NCBI GenBank assembly: GCA_021234155.1 | Contig: JAJEKV010000005.1 | Span: 4,964,952-5,028,951 of the forward strand | Length of the DNA: 64,000 nt | Direction: 5' to 3' | Source: Isoetes taiwanensis | Taxonomy: Eukaryota; Streptophyta; Lycopodiopsida; Isoetales; Isoetaceae | Shown: positions 46,420 through 57,746 of the stretch, piece by piece | Position numbering within the stretch: position 1 is the stretch's first letter | Layout: each line of letters starts with the position of its first letter | The notes under the pieces: model-generated | Seen by the model: the letters and a program-made list of their open reading frames with translations, nothing else | Told to the model about the DNA's origin: nothing | Databases searched by the model: none | Program-made: the position numbers and the translations under genes

Positions 46420-48560
46420 CATCTTTTGTGTTTAACATGATTATGCCCTTCAAAGAAGTCTACTATGAACCTTCATGTGTTTTGGATCTTATTCCATGGA
46501 AGAGGCACTAAGAAACTAATCAGGGACTAGGGACTGTGAAGAGGAACTTGAGCATGTCATTGCAAATAATGGTGGGCAGGGGGTTGATGGTAAGGGAGTG
46601 AATAAAGATGTTGTGAAATACAAAACCTATAGTAAAGTAAGGGAAATCTGAGAGTCTTGTATGGAGGCTCATAACCATGATTCATACTGAGTTGAGAAGT
46701 GTTGAACAAGATCAGAGGAACTCAGGTTCAAGGACAGATGATGTAGCAAACGAAAGGTTGTTATTTCTTTTAGTGCATATATGTTCTCCATTCGGTGAAC
46801 TTCTAATAATGCATTTTTTTTGCATAACACGACTCTTCTTATATATAAATTCCTGACACTACTTTGTCGACTTGTGTTGTATCCAAATTATTGCACGAAT
46901 GCTTTGTTGTCACTTATTAAGAATAGGGAAACAGTGAGGCTAACGTTGAATGCTATTACGAAATTAATAAGCATGGGGCCCATCTCCGGGTGTCTAGGCA
47001 ATGCGCCAGACAGCCAACAAATCTTACACCCACATCCATTCCAAATAATTCCATGTTTTGCTGAATAACTTGAGCAGATGCTGAGAAGATGCTTTCAGGC
47101 CCATATATGACAGGCTGAATCATGCAGGACAAAAAGGAACATTGTAAATTAGCCAAAAAGATCACAAAAAAGCAGGCCCATGGGCACCTACATTGCAGTT
47201 TGAAGCATTGTTATAGGAAAACCCTCCAGCAACTACATGGCAAGCTTGGCAACCAAGATTTGCAACACTACAGTTTTCTTTTAAGAAAAACTAGTAAATA
47301 CTTCCTCCACACAATAACCAGCCCTGACAACACTGCTATTATAATTACTAGTAACCTAGCACCAATATGTTTTTACGCTGAAACCCCAGAGTCCATGTGT
47401 CCGGCTGGAACTTAGTCCAAGAGGAGCTCAACATCTAAGGAGGAGTTGTTAATGCAAATGGCTACCATCACCCGCAAAATGTCAATGTCTTAAAATAGCA
47501 ACTTTGATTGATTGTAAAAACATGCCTTTCAAGTATGATCTAAGCCACTTCACCTTCTGGCCATGGAGGGCAACCCTCCGTGCGCGGCACCTTGTTTTTA
47601 AAACATGGAGCTCTGCGAAATAGAGGCAACTGCGCGTAATCCTAGCCAGTTTGACAAATTTGCGTATAACTATGACTGCAGATCTTGCTCGTTAGATTTT
47701 TCAACAAGTTTGGCCCCAAGCTCATAAACTGTTAGCCCTTTGCTAGATTTATGACATAGCATTCTGTGTAAAACTTTCAAAAAGGGACTCGTTAGGTTAA
47801 AATCGACCATCAGGGTTTTGGCATCATTTCGCGGGTGCTTTTAGCAGCTTAGTTTGAAGGATATACTGTGGTTGTTTCAGAAGCTTTGCTTCTTATGTCT
47901 GATGTATCTGAAGCCCATGTTTTCCTCCTGGGTTCTCTGCTTGTCTCTGCCTCTTGGCACTGGCATATCTGGAGCACTTCATGAATCGCCCAACTGATTT
48001 AAAGTTTCTTTGCACAAGATTTGGGTGGTTCTTTGCTTTGGGTGAAGTTTTTGGGCTTCTTTGACGGAGATACTCTAGTTTTAAATCTGGTGTTCTTGAG
48101 CAGGTGACAATTTGACTCGGTGCTTAAGCAGGTACTTATTCAACTGGTGTTCTTCAAATCTGGCATTGTGGTATCAATTAAACTCGGGGGGTTCAAATCT
48201 CCATCCATACATGCAACTCTCTTCTATTGTTTTAGCACTTGTTTTATTTTCTATCAAGTGTTAGTTTCTTTAGTTGACTGCATTGTTGACTTCATCTTAT
48301 GGTTTCTAGAACACTTTGGATAGGAGGATCGAGGAGCTCGCATTGGCTATCCGAGGGGAATCATCATGGAATATCCTCAGGCATTTGGGACGTACGGTTG
48401 GTATTGCCCAAGTGAAGAAATTCTTGGAGGATTGCTGGAAAAAAAAATTATAAGTCTTATCATGACTATTATATTATGTTAATATATCAGTTATATTAAT
48501 AAAATAATAATATCGTTTGTTTTTCCATTATAAATGCTCTTTTGATATAGTTGGCTGCAC
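46420..48560. other. No recognisable gene
   Basis: ORFs here are short and contradict one another. No splice-joined coding structure, transposon motif or strong repeat was seen. Confidence 0.5.
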
Positions 48561-48659
48561 AATTATATCAATAAACAACTAATGCAAAGACAAACGAAGG
48601 TCATGATAAAGATTATGATGTAACAAGGACAGCCAGGATCGTCGAACCTCACTGCCGGC

Positions 48660-50620
48660 ACTAGGATGAGCAAACTCCACCTCGGCAATACCAACTCTGC
48701 AACCTTTTCACGGACTATGAAATGCCAGTGCCTGAAGATATCCCAGATGAGGTTAGACATACAGGAAATAAGGGCTTTCTTAGCAGAAAGGGCGGCCAAC
48801 ATGCCGGACCAAAATATTCGGTTGCGTCAAGCACTACCTCTGGCTAAGGACAAGGGGAAGAAGAGGAGCTGAAGGAGATCTCCAAGTTCGGACTCCATGT
48901 TAGACAGTTCTGATTCCGATTCAGGATCGGAAGAGAAGGGGGAATGTTGGACACAACCACTGAGAAGGTCGCAACAGTGGAGCAGACTATCAAAAGTAGG
49001 TGGATTCAGCTCTCAACAGCGTGTGGAAAGCTCAGAAACTAAAGTAGGTATGGATGCTCGATGAGATGAGGGAATTTGGCAGTGTGTATGAGATGAAGGA
49101 CAAGGACAAGGGCAGAACGACCACCGCTAACCTTAAGGGAGCAGCAAGAATATGGCGGAAAGGCTATGTCAAGGCCCATGGCTTAAGCAGGAATAGCTGC
49201 AAATTCAAAAAGTTCGTGAAAGCATTTATGCACCATTATGTCCCCAGATATGAAGCAACAGTTCTATAGGCTGGAACAGGGTAACAACTCGGTGCAGAAA
49301 TACACCGAAGAATTCATGAGGCCAAGTGAATGACATGCCATGGAGGGCCATGTTGAAAGCCTCAATGACGAAATCAAAAAGCTTGTGAGAGCTATCAATC
49401 CGATGTCAGTGTCAAAAGTAGAGTCCAAAACACTAAGCTTGTAGATAATAGTTTTCCAGGACTGCAGGCAAAAGTACTATGCATATGAAAAAGGGAAGAG
49501 GTTGGGAAGCTACAGTCCAAGAGCAGCAAGTCCGGCACCTGCGAGACCACCGTACAATGCCAACTATGGAAAACATGAGAAAAACCCGAAAGCATCCGGT
49601 TATCATCAAATCACGATAAAAGAAGAAGACATCCACAAAACGACCTTCAGAACCAGATACAACCACTACAAGTTCATGGTATACCATTTGGATTGTCCAA
49701 TGCTCCAACAACTTTCATGAGACTCATGAATGACATCTCAGTATAGAGCAAAACCCTGGAGGAGCACGTCCAACGTTTGAGAAGGGTACATGAGAAGCTG
49801 AGGAGGCATCAACTCTATGCGAAGTTGTCCAAATGCCACTTTGCTATTACAAGGGTAGAGTATTTGGAGCATGTCATATCAGCAGATGCGATATCAACCA
49901 ACCCGCAAAGTTTCAGCGGTATTCGAATGGCCAGCACCAAAGAATATACAAGAGGTAAGAAGCTTCTTGGGCTTAGCAGGTTATTAGAAAAAATTTGTGA
50001 AGAACTTTGCCAAGATAGCATCCCCATTGACGGACCTCAATAACGCAGAAAAGATAAAAGACTGGGTGGAGCATTGGCACAAGAAGGCTCAGGCAGGATT
50101 CGAAAAGTTGAAGGAAGCGTTAAGAACCATTCTAGTCTTAATCTTGCCAGATTCAGAGAAGGATAAGTTAGTAACAACTAATGCTTGTAAGATAGTGATC
50201 GGAGCAATGCTTATACATGAGGAAAGGGTTGTAGCATATGATTCACGAAAGATGAATGATGCCGAGACTCGCTACCCAACCCAACCCATGATCAGGATTC
50301 GCTAGCCGTAAGGGCATTAAAGATTTGGAGATACTATTTGTTGACAAGGAAGTTCCAATTGGATACGGACCACCAAAGTCTTCAATATGTCTTCAACCAA
50401 CTACATATCAACTTGAAACATAGAAGATGGATAGGGTTTCTGGAGGAGTATGATTTTGATCAACGTGGTTGTGGACGCCCTTTCAAGGCACCCTTTGACA
50501 ACAAGAGTACGTTGCAATGTCATATCAATACTCACTAGTGAGTTTGACAAGAGGGTCGAGGAAACATTGCCAACAGACAAGGACTTGCAAGAGGTATGGC
50601 TAGCCTCCACAACAACCCCA
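48660..50620 (+). mobile_element. Decayed Ty3/gypsy retrotransposon
   Basis: Frameshifted pieces run in the canonical order. The gag piece (49054-49269 and on) reads LKGAARIWRKGYVKAHG, then FVKAFMHHYVPRYEATVL. The RT pieces (49660-49910) read HGIPFGLSNAPTTFM in one frame, then RRVHEKLRRHQLYAKLSKCH. The connection to RNase H reads [20 protein letters not shown]. RNase H reads TTNACKIVIGAMLIHEERVV and LDTDHQSLQYVFNQ, and the end is VVVDALSRH (about 50465). Integrase and LTRs were not found. The element is long dead. Confidence 0.85.
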
Positions 50621-50629
50621 ATACTGGGT

Positions 50630-51030
50630 CCACATGTTGTTTTTCAGTGTGGTCTTTGCTAAAAAAATAACATCAAAAAACTACGTGGTGATTTTTGTCC
50701 GATTTTGCTAAAAACTACAATTTTTGTGCCAAATTTTTATACATGTAGTTTTTTTTGTAAAAGTCTACGCGTAAACTTTTGCCAAAATTATCTACATGTA
50801 GGAATTACATGTATTTCTACGTGTTGTTTTTTAAATGTAGCTGTAGCTTTCAAGTGTTATTTTCCTAAGAAATCGACATGTGATTCGTAATAAAACTTGA
50901 AGATCCACATGTTGTTTTTAACTGTTGTTTTGCAAAAAAAACAATGCTAAAAAACCGCATGTGGTTCTTAATAAAACTTGAAGATCCACATGTTGTTTTT
51001 AATGTTGTTTTGCAAAAAAAAAAAACATAA
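50630..51030. repeat. AT-rich repeat with internal tandem copies
   Basis: Words such as TTTTGCTAAAAACTACA and CTACATGTAG recur. A block starting TAATAAAACTTGAAGATCCA and continuing CATGTTGTTTTTAA is duplicated at about 50888 and 50971. A related AT-rich stretch lies at 54270-54600 (TTTGCTAGAAACTACATGTA). No coding content. Confidence 0.65.
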
Positions 51031-51683
51031 CTAGTTTGGACAACAATCCTACTAGCACATCATACTACTTTGGTCAATCCCTCCATAGTTTTATCATTCC
51101 ATCCACAGATCTAGATAGATCTGAGTCTGGTACACCAGTCCATGGATAAGAGGTTTAGAAACTATTGACTCTGTTTTTTGAAATAACCGATTCAGTCATC
51201 AATTCTTTTGGAAACCAAAAACTTTTTTCACCCTATGGGATGCTTAAGTCATTAGGACAATGAGTCCATAGTGCACATTATTCTTATACAGTAAGGTTTA
51301 ACTTGTTTGCCATTAAGACATCCTAAAATGCTCAGCAACACATGAGGTAAACGTACCTGTATTATATGTGAGCTTTACTTAAAAAAGGTTCCATATTTGA
51401 CTGTTATTCCAACACGTTCAATATTTAACACGGAGTAAAATCAATCTTACCCGTCAACCTTATGCTTTTGTCATTGGGCTGTATACAAGTAGGCCCAAAC
51501 TATGAATTTTTTAGTTACTGCTGAATCTGTTACTACACAGTGTAGTAAATATAGACCAGTACATCCGTTTTGACCAGTATAACACCATAACAGCAAAGAG
51601 GATACATTAGGAGAAGAATCACCACGTACCTGCAGCCAATCATGAGAACGTTAGCGATAGACTCGGTAACGACCCAAGGGCCA

Positions 51684-51736
51684 AAAGGTACATTAGGTGA
51701 TTCTTGGCTTTTCGCCCTTCACCTAATGTACCCTTT
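51684..51736. repeat. Hairpin, 17-bp arms
   Basis: AAAGGTACATTAGGTGA and TCACCTAATGTACCCTTT are inverted copies with an 18-base loop (TTCTTGGCTTTTCGCCCT). It may mark the end of an element. Confidence 0.8.
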
Positions 51737-51891
51737 GCTCTTGATATCAGACTATCTACTTAAAACGTACAGTCAAAATAATTCCGATGTATGATAGTAA
51801 AATAATCAACATATAGATTAATACAAATATATGATAGCAAATTTGTCCAGCTTATAGACTGCTCCTTCATGTATTTTCTTGGTACTTCATT

Positions 51892-52236
51892 TTACCAGTA
51901 GATCTTCGCTTTTACCTGTAAATCTTCGTTCTCCGAATCAATTTCATCCTCATTTGGTTGTGTCTCGGGAACATATTGCTCGTTATTGCTGTTCCTGAAA
52001 TAGCCACCTGGGTTTCGGTTAAAATCTCCGCCTCTTTTAGCATTGTATCCACCTCTGCTATCATCGAAACTTCTTTTAGAGTCAAAGCTCCGACCACCTC
52101 CTCTCCTATTCATACTTAGTTGCTCAAGTTTTTCAGAATTTTTGCACCAGAGGAGCTCCCTCTCCGTCTCTACGTCTGGTGTAGACTCATCCTCAGAGCT
52201 ATGGCTATCAGTCCAGCCATCTGAATTAAAACCCAT
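51892..52236 (-). CDS. RGG-box small ORF in the second element's repeat
   Basis: The ORF has 114 codons. The N-terminus is acidic (DSHSSEDESTPDVETERELL), followed by an RGG/RG-rich stretch (NRRGGGRSFDSKRSFDDSRG; YNAKRGGDFNRNPGGYF) of the kind that binds RNA, and then an acidic tail. It reaches GATTTACAG|GTAAAAGCG, a strong splice donor, before the stop, so it is likely a first exon like the basic ORF in the 8-kb element's repeat. There is no sequence similarity to that ORF, but the position is the same. The RNA-binding role is inferred from composition. Confidence 0.5.
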   Translation of the reverse strand: MGFNSDGWTDSHSSEDESTPDVETERELLWCKNSEKLEQLSMNRRGGGRSFDSKRSFDDSRGGYNAKRGGDFNRNPGGYFRNSNNEQYVPETQPNEDEIDSENEDLQVKAKIYW

Positions 52237-52823
52237 GATTCAGTTACCCGCCAAAATCTTAGAAGATATTTTTGGTCATAAGTGACCTGCTAAGCCCTTT
52301 ATCAGCTCGAGGGTCTGCCAAACTGTTTAGGTTAGAACCTTAAATCTTCGTCATAAATTTCATCGGCCGTCTAATCCTATCCACTCGTCACTTAGGGGGG
52401 CATTTTCACTTCTAATCACCATTAAATCCAAGAGATAAGACATAGTTGAGCTTGTGCCTATTATTTTTTAGTATGGTGTAGCTTGGACCATATTTTTAGG
52501 TGTATTACCAGTCGCTCCTGGTACGCGTATTTAAAATCATCTATGGGTAGTTCCTTTACCATTTATTTGCCACATCAAGTTTAAAGACAAATGTCCATTC
52601 AGATCACAAAAAAAACCCTACCTCCTGCCGTAAGGTTATAAAGGACCCATGTTTTAACTCAAATAAAATGAGATAACTTAATACTGTAACTACTAGGGTG
52701 AGCAGACCCCTACTTGTTACAGTAGGGGTCTTTTACAACCCTATAGTTTGCTCCATACAGCTTCATGCGTTATTATAACACGAAACCCTTTTCAAATATC
52801 AAATAACATTTTAGGCGTACCTT

Positions 52824-54205
52824 CTAGTATTCATTGATCATTTGCATTACGGTACTGACGTCAAATTTAATCCCAGGGAAATCGCTGGCTTTGATATATT
52901 TGATAATTCTTCTCTTCATCCCTCCTTCATCAAATCCATTGGACACAAACTGTTGAATTAGGTCCATAATATCCTTTGTAGCTTTACCTGGGTCAGTATT
53001 TACATATAGACATGGCATAATCTGTGATATGACCACATTCCTAGCCTGGAAGTATGGTCTGCAGCTGTGCGCATGTACAAATCTAATAGAGGCGAAAGGT
53101 AGTGCCATCCTTTTATCATATTTTACTGTTTGAAATAAGCCTAATGCTCTGTCATAAACCTGTATTGTCATATTAAGGAAGTTTGCTTGGTTACCAAATT
53201 GCATTCCCGGAGCATATTCTGTGTAGCCTGTTTCTTCCTTAATGTCCAATATGTTAAGGTCATATATTTGTACCGGTTGCTCGTTCTCCAGCTCATCCTT
53301 ACTAAGGAAGCTCTTAATGTTAGGACAATTGATGGCGAGGAGATCGTCCATATAACGGAACACATATTTAAATTTCTTAATCTCATCAAATCTTCCTTGC
53401 CTTGCTAAGTTTCTGATGAATTCCAATTCAAACCATGCAAGGTAGATATTGCACCAATTAGGACTGCATGCAAATCCCATTGGTATACCCCTGATTTGCT
53501 GCCATATCCCTTTCCCCATTTGGACATAGCAATTTTCCAGCAGCCAATTATTTATCATAGTAAACCTTTTCTTGCTCATCATAGACCAACATTTTCCCTT
53601 TGGGGCTGCTTTAAACCATTTAGTTGTCACCTTACCCCCGCTGGAATGTTTTACCCATAGCTCATAATTCTTATTTTTGTTCTTCATATAGTTCCAGGCA
53701 GCATTGATTACCATTTCACTGGTACTGCAAATACCATGGTCCCCAAGCAAGGGTATACTCTCATAACATTTAGTGATGTCTGCTACAAACACTTCCTCAA
53801 TCCTCGTGGGTAAATTGACCGTCACATCATATATTGAATTAACAATCCAGTTGACATTTAATTTACTACCCACAAAAGTGCCGATATTAGCACATATATC
53901 TTTTGATATTTCAGACCACAAGTTCAGTATCTCATTAAGTACAACTGTGATGATCTCTGCCAATTCTGTATACACAGTGCCATGGGCATTAGTAATCCAT
54001 CTATACTCAGATTTGTGGGCCTTGAATAAGCCTAACAGATATGGTAATTTACCGGGCTCATCCGGAATGCCTTTAATATACTCTTCTATTACCTTATTGA
54101 GGTCCTTTAATAGGTTCTCCTTTTCACAACCCAAAGGCATAAAATCCTCACTGCCAAGCCTTTTGAAGGCCATGTCTTTTATGTGATATGGGCATATGAA
54201 GGATG
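52824..54205 (-). CDS. Penelope-like reverse transcriptase, open frame
   Basis: A continuous 449-codon frame, open upstream to SSFICPYHIKDMAFK at 54205. The motifs in order: GLFKAHKSEYRWITNAHG (fingers), VADITKCYESIP (motif A, Asp), RGIPMGFACSPNWCN (motif B), RYMDDLLAIN (motif C, catalytic DD), LNMTIQVYD (motif D/E region), then VKYDKRMALPF and a thumb VHAHSCRPYFQARNVVISQ. Unlike the 8-kb copy it has no frameshift, so the RT core could still be translatable, although the N-terminal part is deleted. No GIY-YIG endonuclease follows. It is related to, but clearly diverged from, the RT at 26.6-28.0 kb. Confidence 0.8.
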
Positions 54206-54235
54206 AAGTTTAAAGACAAATGTCTATTCAGATCA

Positions 54236-54268
<33 letters not shown>

Positions 54269-54633
54269 AAACAACAACAACAACAACAAAAAAAAAACCA
54301 CATATAGAATTTTGTCTGCCTTTGCTAGAAACTACATGTAGTTTTGCAATCTTTGTTTTCAAATACGTTGTTTCCAGTGTTAGTTTTCTAAGTAAATTAT
54401 ATGTGGTTTTTAGGGAAAAACTAGGTTTTTTCAAAAATAATTGTTGCTTTAGAGTATTGTTTCTCACAAAGAAAAATTTTGATATATAGACGTGGTTTTA
54501 TAAAAATAAATGGTTCGAGGTGTTATTTCTCTCAATAAGAGGCATTATTTTTCTCAATAGGAGACGTGGTTTTGAATGCCTTTGAAGATAATAAAGCTAA
54601 AAACAAATTCTAGATGACCTTCATTCACATTTA

Positions 54634-54740
54634 GTTCTAGACTTATTTTCATTCGAAGTCTTGAAATGCTTCATATTATGCTTACAATTTAGTTCTAGAC
54701 TTCTTTTCTTTCGAAGTCTTGAAATGCTTCATATTATGCA
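54634..54740. repeat. 57-bp tandem duplication at the LINE 5' edge
   Basis: TTTAGTTCTAGACTT...CGAAGTCTTGAAATGCTTC followed by ATATTATGC is repeated twice just before the LINE coding remnant. Confidence 0.8.
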
Positions 54741-55206
54741 ATTGCCGCGAGAAGCGAGACTATGTGCTTGTTGCCAGTTACAGGTTATTGAAGATGAAAG
54801 CCATACTCTTCTGAGTTGCCCTGCTTTTGAGATAGTCCGGAATCATTTTTTGACCTTAGCATTCCATTCCACGCTTCCACAACTTCTCAGAGCACCATCT
54901 GTGCATGACTTGGCATTATACATACTTGAGGTTCTAGATAAACGTCTGCAATTACTGAGCCCTCAGTAGTCATTATCTCCGCTTGTCTAGTATCATCATT
55001 ACTGCAAAGGCTTTTCCCTTGAAAACCTTTCGAGGCAGGGGTTTTTTAATCCTAATAGTAATGATTGTACTAGCCCATTGTATGGGTCCCATGACCTATT
55101 GGTCTCTGTGGACATTAAAAAATCTATTCTATTCTATTCTATTCTATTCTATTCTATTCTATTCTATTCTATTCTATTCTATTCTATTCTATTCTATTCT
55201 ATTCTA
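54741..55206 (+). mobile_element. 5'-truncated LINE with long TTCTA tail
   Basis: The first 230 bases encode the C-terminus of a LINE polymerase: REARLCACCQLQVIEDESHT, then LLSCPAFEIVR. This is a C-x2-C...H...C zinc-knuckle-like motif typical of LINE ORF2 ends. The frame ends LLSPQ with a TAG at 54967. The 3' UTR follows (GTCATTATCTCC to GTGGACATTAAAAAA), then about 17 TTCTA units (55122-55206). This is the best 3' end of a family that also occurs at 12.5, 17.4 and 27.3 kb. Confidence 0.85.
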
Positions 55207-56030
55207 TGCTTGATTCTAAGTTTTCTTTTTTTTAGTGTAGAATTGCAAATAGCCTTACACAACCATTGAAAAACATATTCTTATTGACCTTTATTTCATA
55301 AATAGAACATTGGAAAACGTACTTATTTACCTTAATTTTCCAAAATTCCAGTTACTATTCATATACAAAACAGAGATGGTAAAAAAACTGCTTTCAATAA
55401 GTAAAACAGGAACTTGGGAAGGGGTTTCTTTTGCAGCAAATTTGCCTTGCTGCCATCGAAATTCAACAAGGAAGCACATTGCTTTGAAGTTTTCAAAGAC
55501 ATTTGACTTCGTGGCTGAGGAAAACTGGATTGTCTTTCTCTTCCTTTATGTCTGATATTCTCAGTATTTGCATCCCTAATCCCCACAGCAAAATCTCTAG
55601 TTCTTCATTGTAAGCCATTCGAATACCCCTAAAATCAAGGCCCCAGACCTTAACATGATGATTTCAGCTCTTCTGAATACCCAGCTGGCGAAAGAAATCC
55701 TGGCAATGGGCTGCTTGAGAAATATCCCCAACATATATTAGAGTTTTTTTGAGGTCAATTAAGGGCCTTGTAAGAGTATTTTGGAGGGGCTGCCATGTAG
55801 GATCCCGAACCTACCTTTCCCCCCTCCATACCTAACTTTCACTCTCCCCTAACCTAACTTCCCCCCTCCAAACCTAACCTCATATCTAACTTTGCAAACA
55901 TTATTGCCTAACGACCACAAAATTTGATGATTACATCTAAAATTTTCCCTTTTCCACCATCGAGCTTCAGCCATCGAGTTTCAGCGCCATCGAGCTTGCT
56001 ATTGGGCTTGCCATCGCGCCATCGAGCTTG
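55207..56030. other. Intergenic, with CATCGAGCTT iterations
   Basis: No gene is supported. Near 55962-56030 the words CCATCGAGCTT and CATCGCGCC are repeated irregularly. The chimeric element at 56033 is inserted into this repeat, which continues after it at 57490-57535. Confidence 0.6.
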
Positions 56031-56032
56031 CA

Positions 56033-57488
56033 TATGTAGCATAATAACAGGGGTTTTTCTTTGTGTTTTTGTACGCTTTTCACTAAGGTTTTCCTATGAT
56101 TTCGTGATGTATTCAAATGGATGTACTAATGCGTACATCTAGAGTGCACCATTTCTGAGCCATTGATTTTAGCCTTCTTTTTTCAATGGCCAATAACCAA
56201 TGGCTCACAACAAAAGCCCTTTTTTTTGTGCGTGTGGTGCATAATGGTCAACAACCAATGGCTCACAACAAAAGCCATTTTTTTGTGTGTGTGGTGCATA
56301 ATGGTCAACAACCAATGACTCACAACAAAAGCCCTCTTTTTGTGTGTGTGGTGCATAATGGGCACATGAAGGGCTTGAAGGGCGCATGTAGTGCAGTTTC
56401 CCCGCCGGCAACACATTTCTTATCATAACTTTTGATCCAGAGCTCTGTTTCAAATGATTTTTATTGCGTTGAAAAGCTCTCTCCGAGATCGTTTTGATAG
56501 TATATGATATGGATATGTTTGGTTAAGTTATCTATGCTAAAACAGCAATTTTCCGGCCGGGTTTGGTAGGCTTTCACATCCTACCAGCTGATTAATACAG
56601 GATAGCACTATTGGATATTGTTTTATGGCTCATTCCGAATGAAGCTTGCAAAAAATTACCATGCATTTTTAGATTTTGAGGCAGTTATTAAGCAAATTCC
56701 AAGGCTTCTAGATCCTTGTGCTAACAAGCAGAAAAGTTTCCCACTTTGGTTTCTCACCACAAGAATCCATGGAGGCCAAAGGCTGCTGTTAAATTCCAGT
56801 TGAAAAATGTTTGTGTATGGGTGTTACAAACTTTTTGACTTTCAGAATAATGGGATCAATCTGCTCTATCTTTATGGTAACTTTTACTTATGTTCTATTT
56901 GTTTTATTGTGATGAAATTCAAAAGCTACAGGTGATAAAAGCCTCAAATGAATTCTAGTTTTTTTCTGGTTTGAATTCTAAAATTTTTGTCACACCAGGG
57001 GGGGTGACATCCCTAAGGCCCCGAAGGGGCCAAAAAATTTTTTTTGCAATACAAAACATTAACTTCCAACATATAAAAATTAAATCCCCCAACACATAAC
57101 AACTAACACATAACAACCAACACATAACATTAACAACCAACACATAACTACCATTGACATTAATTAACACAACCATTGGGTCCAACACATTTAAATTAAA
57201 ATCCCCCTTAAACCCCCTTTAGTTTGGGTGCATATTCACACGGGGGATGACGTAGGGCAGCGAGAGCCCTCATAATTGTATTTTACACGTACGAAATCAA
57301 CACCATATAGTATTTTGCTTGAAATCTTATAGTATTTTGCGAATCTTGTTATACAGTATAGCAAATTTTGTACTTGCATACCCCACAAACGAGGAACTTT
57401 ACGTATGGTGTAGATTAAGGAATAAGGGGTGAATATGCCTATCCAACAGCTCTCGTTGCCCGGAGTCACCCCCCGTGTGAATATGCAC
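56033..57488 (+). mobile_element. Second member of the chimeric/foldback insertion family
   Basis: It starts GTAGCATAATAACAGGGG and, like the 33.7-kb element, has ACTAATGCGTACATCTAGAG about 100 bases in. The interior (56430-56980) is a different, unidentified sequence, presumably captured. The right part repeats the GGCCCCGAAGGGGCC, TTAAATTAAAATCCCCCTTA and GGGTGCATATTCACACGGGG words, then the core in inverse orientation, ending TGCACCCAAACCC. The flanks are the CATCGAGC-type repeat on both sides. Confidence 0.7.
56186..56362. repeat. About 60-bp minisatellite, three copies
   Basis: The unit runs from AATGGYCAAYAACCAATGRC through TCACAACAAAAGCC, a T-run and GTGTGGTGCAT. Three copies differ slightly. 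It lies within the second chimeric element. Confidence 0.9.
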
Positions 57489-57746
57489 CCAAACCCATCG
57501 CGCCATCGAGCGCCAACAACCTTGCCATCGTGCCCAAACATTGTTTAAATTCGAATTATGGTGGATTCTTGCCAGCAAATAGAGCGAATTTTTTCAATTT
57601 TGCTCTGTTTGTTGGCAAGAATCTTCCTAATTCTAAGCTCCGCTCCGATACTCGGTCTTTTGCAATGTTAATGGCGAAGGTATTTGGTTTCTGAGTTGTC
57701 ATTGCATTCCTTTGAGTGTTCTTGTTTTCTAATACTTCTGTTTCAG

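Larger units (their letters stand above)
51892..54243 (-). mobile_element. Second RT element, internally deleted
   Basis: It has the same architecture as the 8-kb element on the same strand: RT (54205-52824), then a terminal-repeat start, then a small ORF (52236-51892). A 31-base word, AAGTTTAAAGACAAATGTCY and ATTCAGATCAC, sits downstream of the RT (52577) and again directly before the RT (54206). The second occurrence is the 5' repeat's beginning fused to the RT at AAACTT. I infer a deletion of most of the 5' repeat and the upstream ORFs, leaving about 30 bases. An A-run of about 30 (54237-54266) lies beyond, matching the A-run beyond the 8-kb element. Confidence 0.65.

Noticed and set aside
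53187-54186. Plus-strand ORFs across the second RT
   Set aside because: They are antisense shadows of the well-supported minus-strand RT frame.
54220-54489. Poly-Lys/Thr ORF
   Set aside because: It is produced by the 30-base A-run and an ACA iteration.
55078-55269. ORFs encoding repeated FYSIL residues
   Set aside because: They are translations of the TTCTA microsatellite, not proteins.
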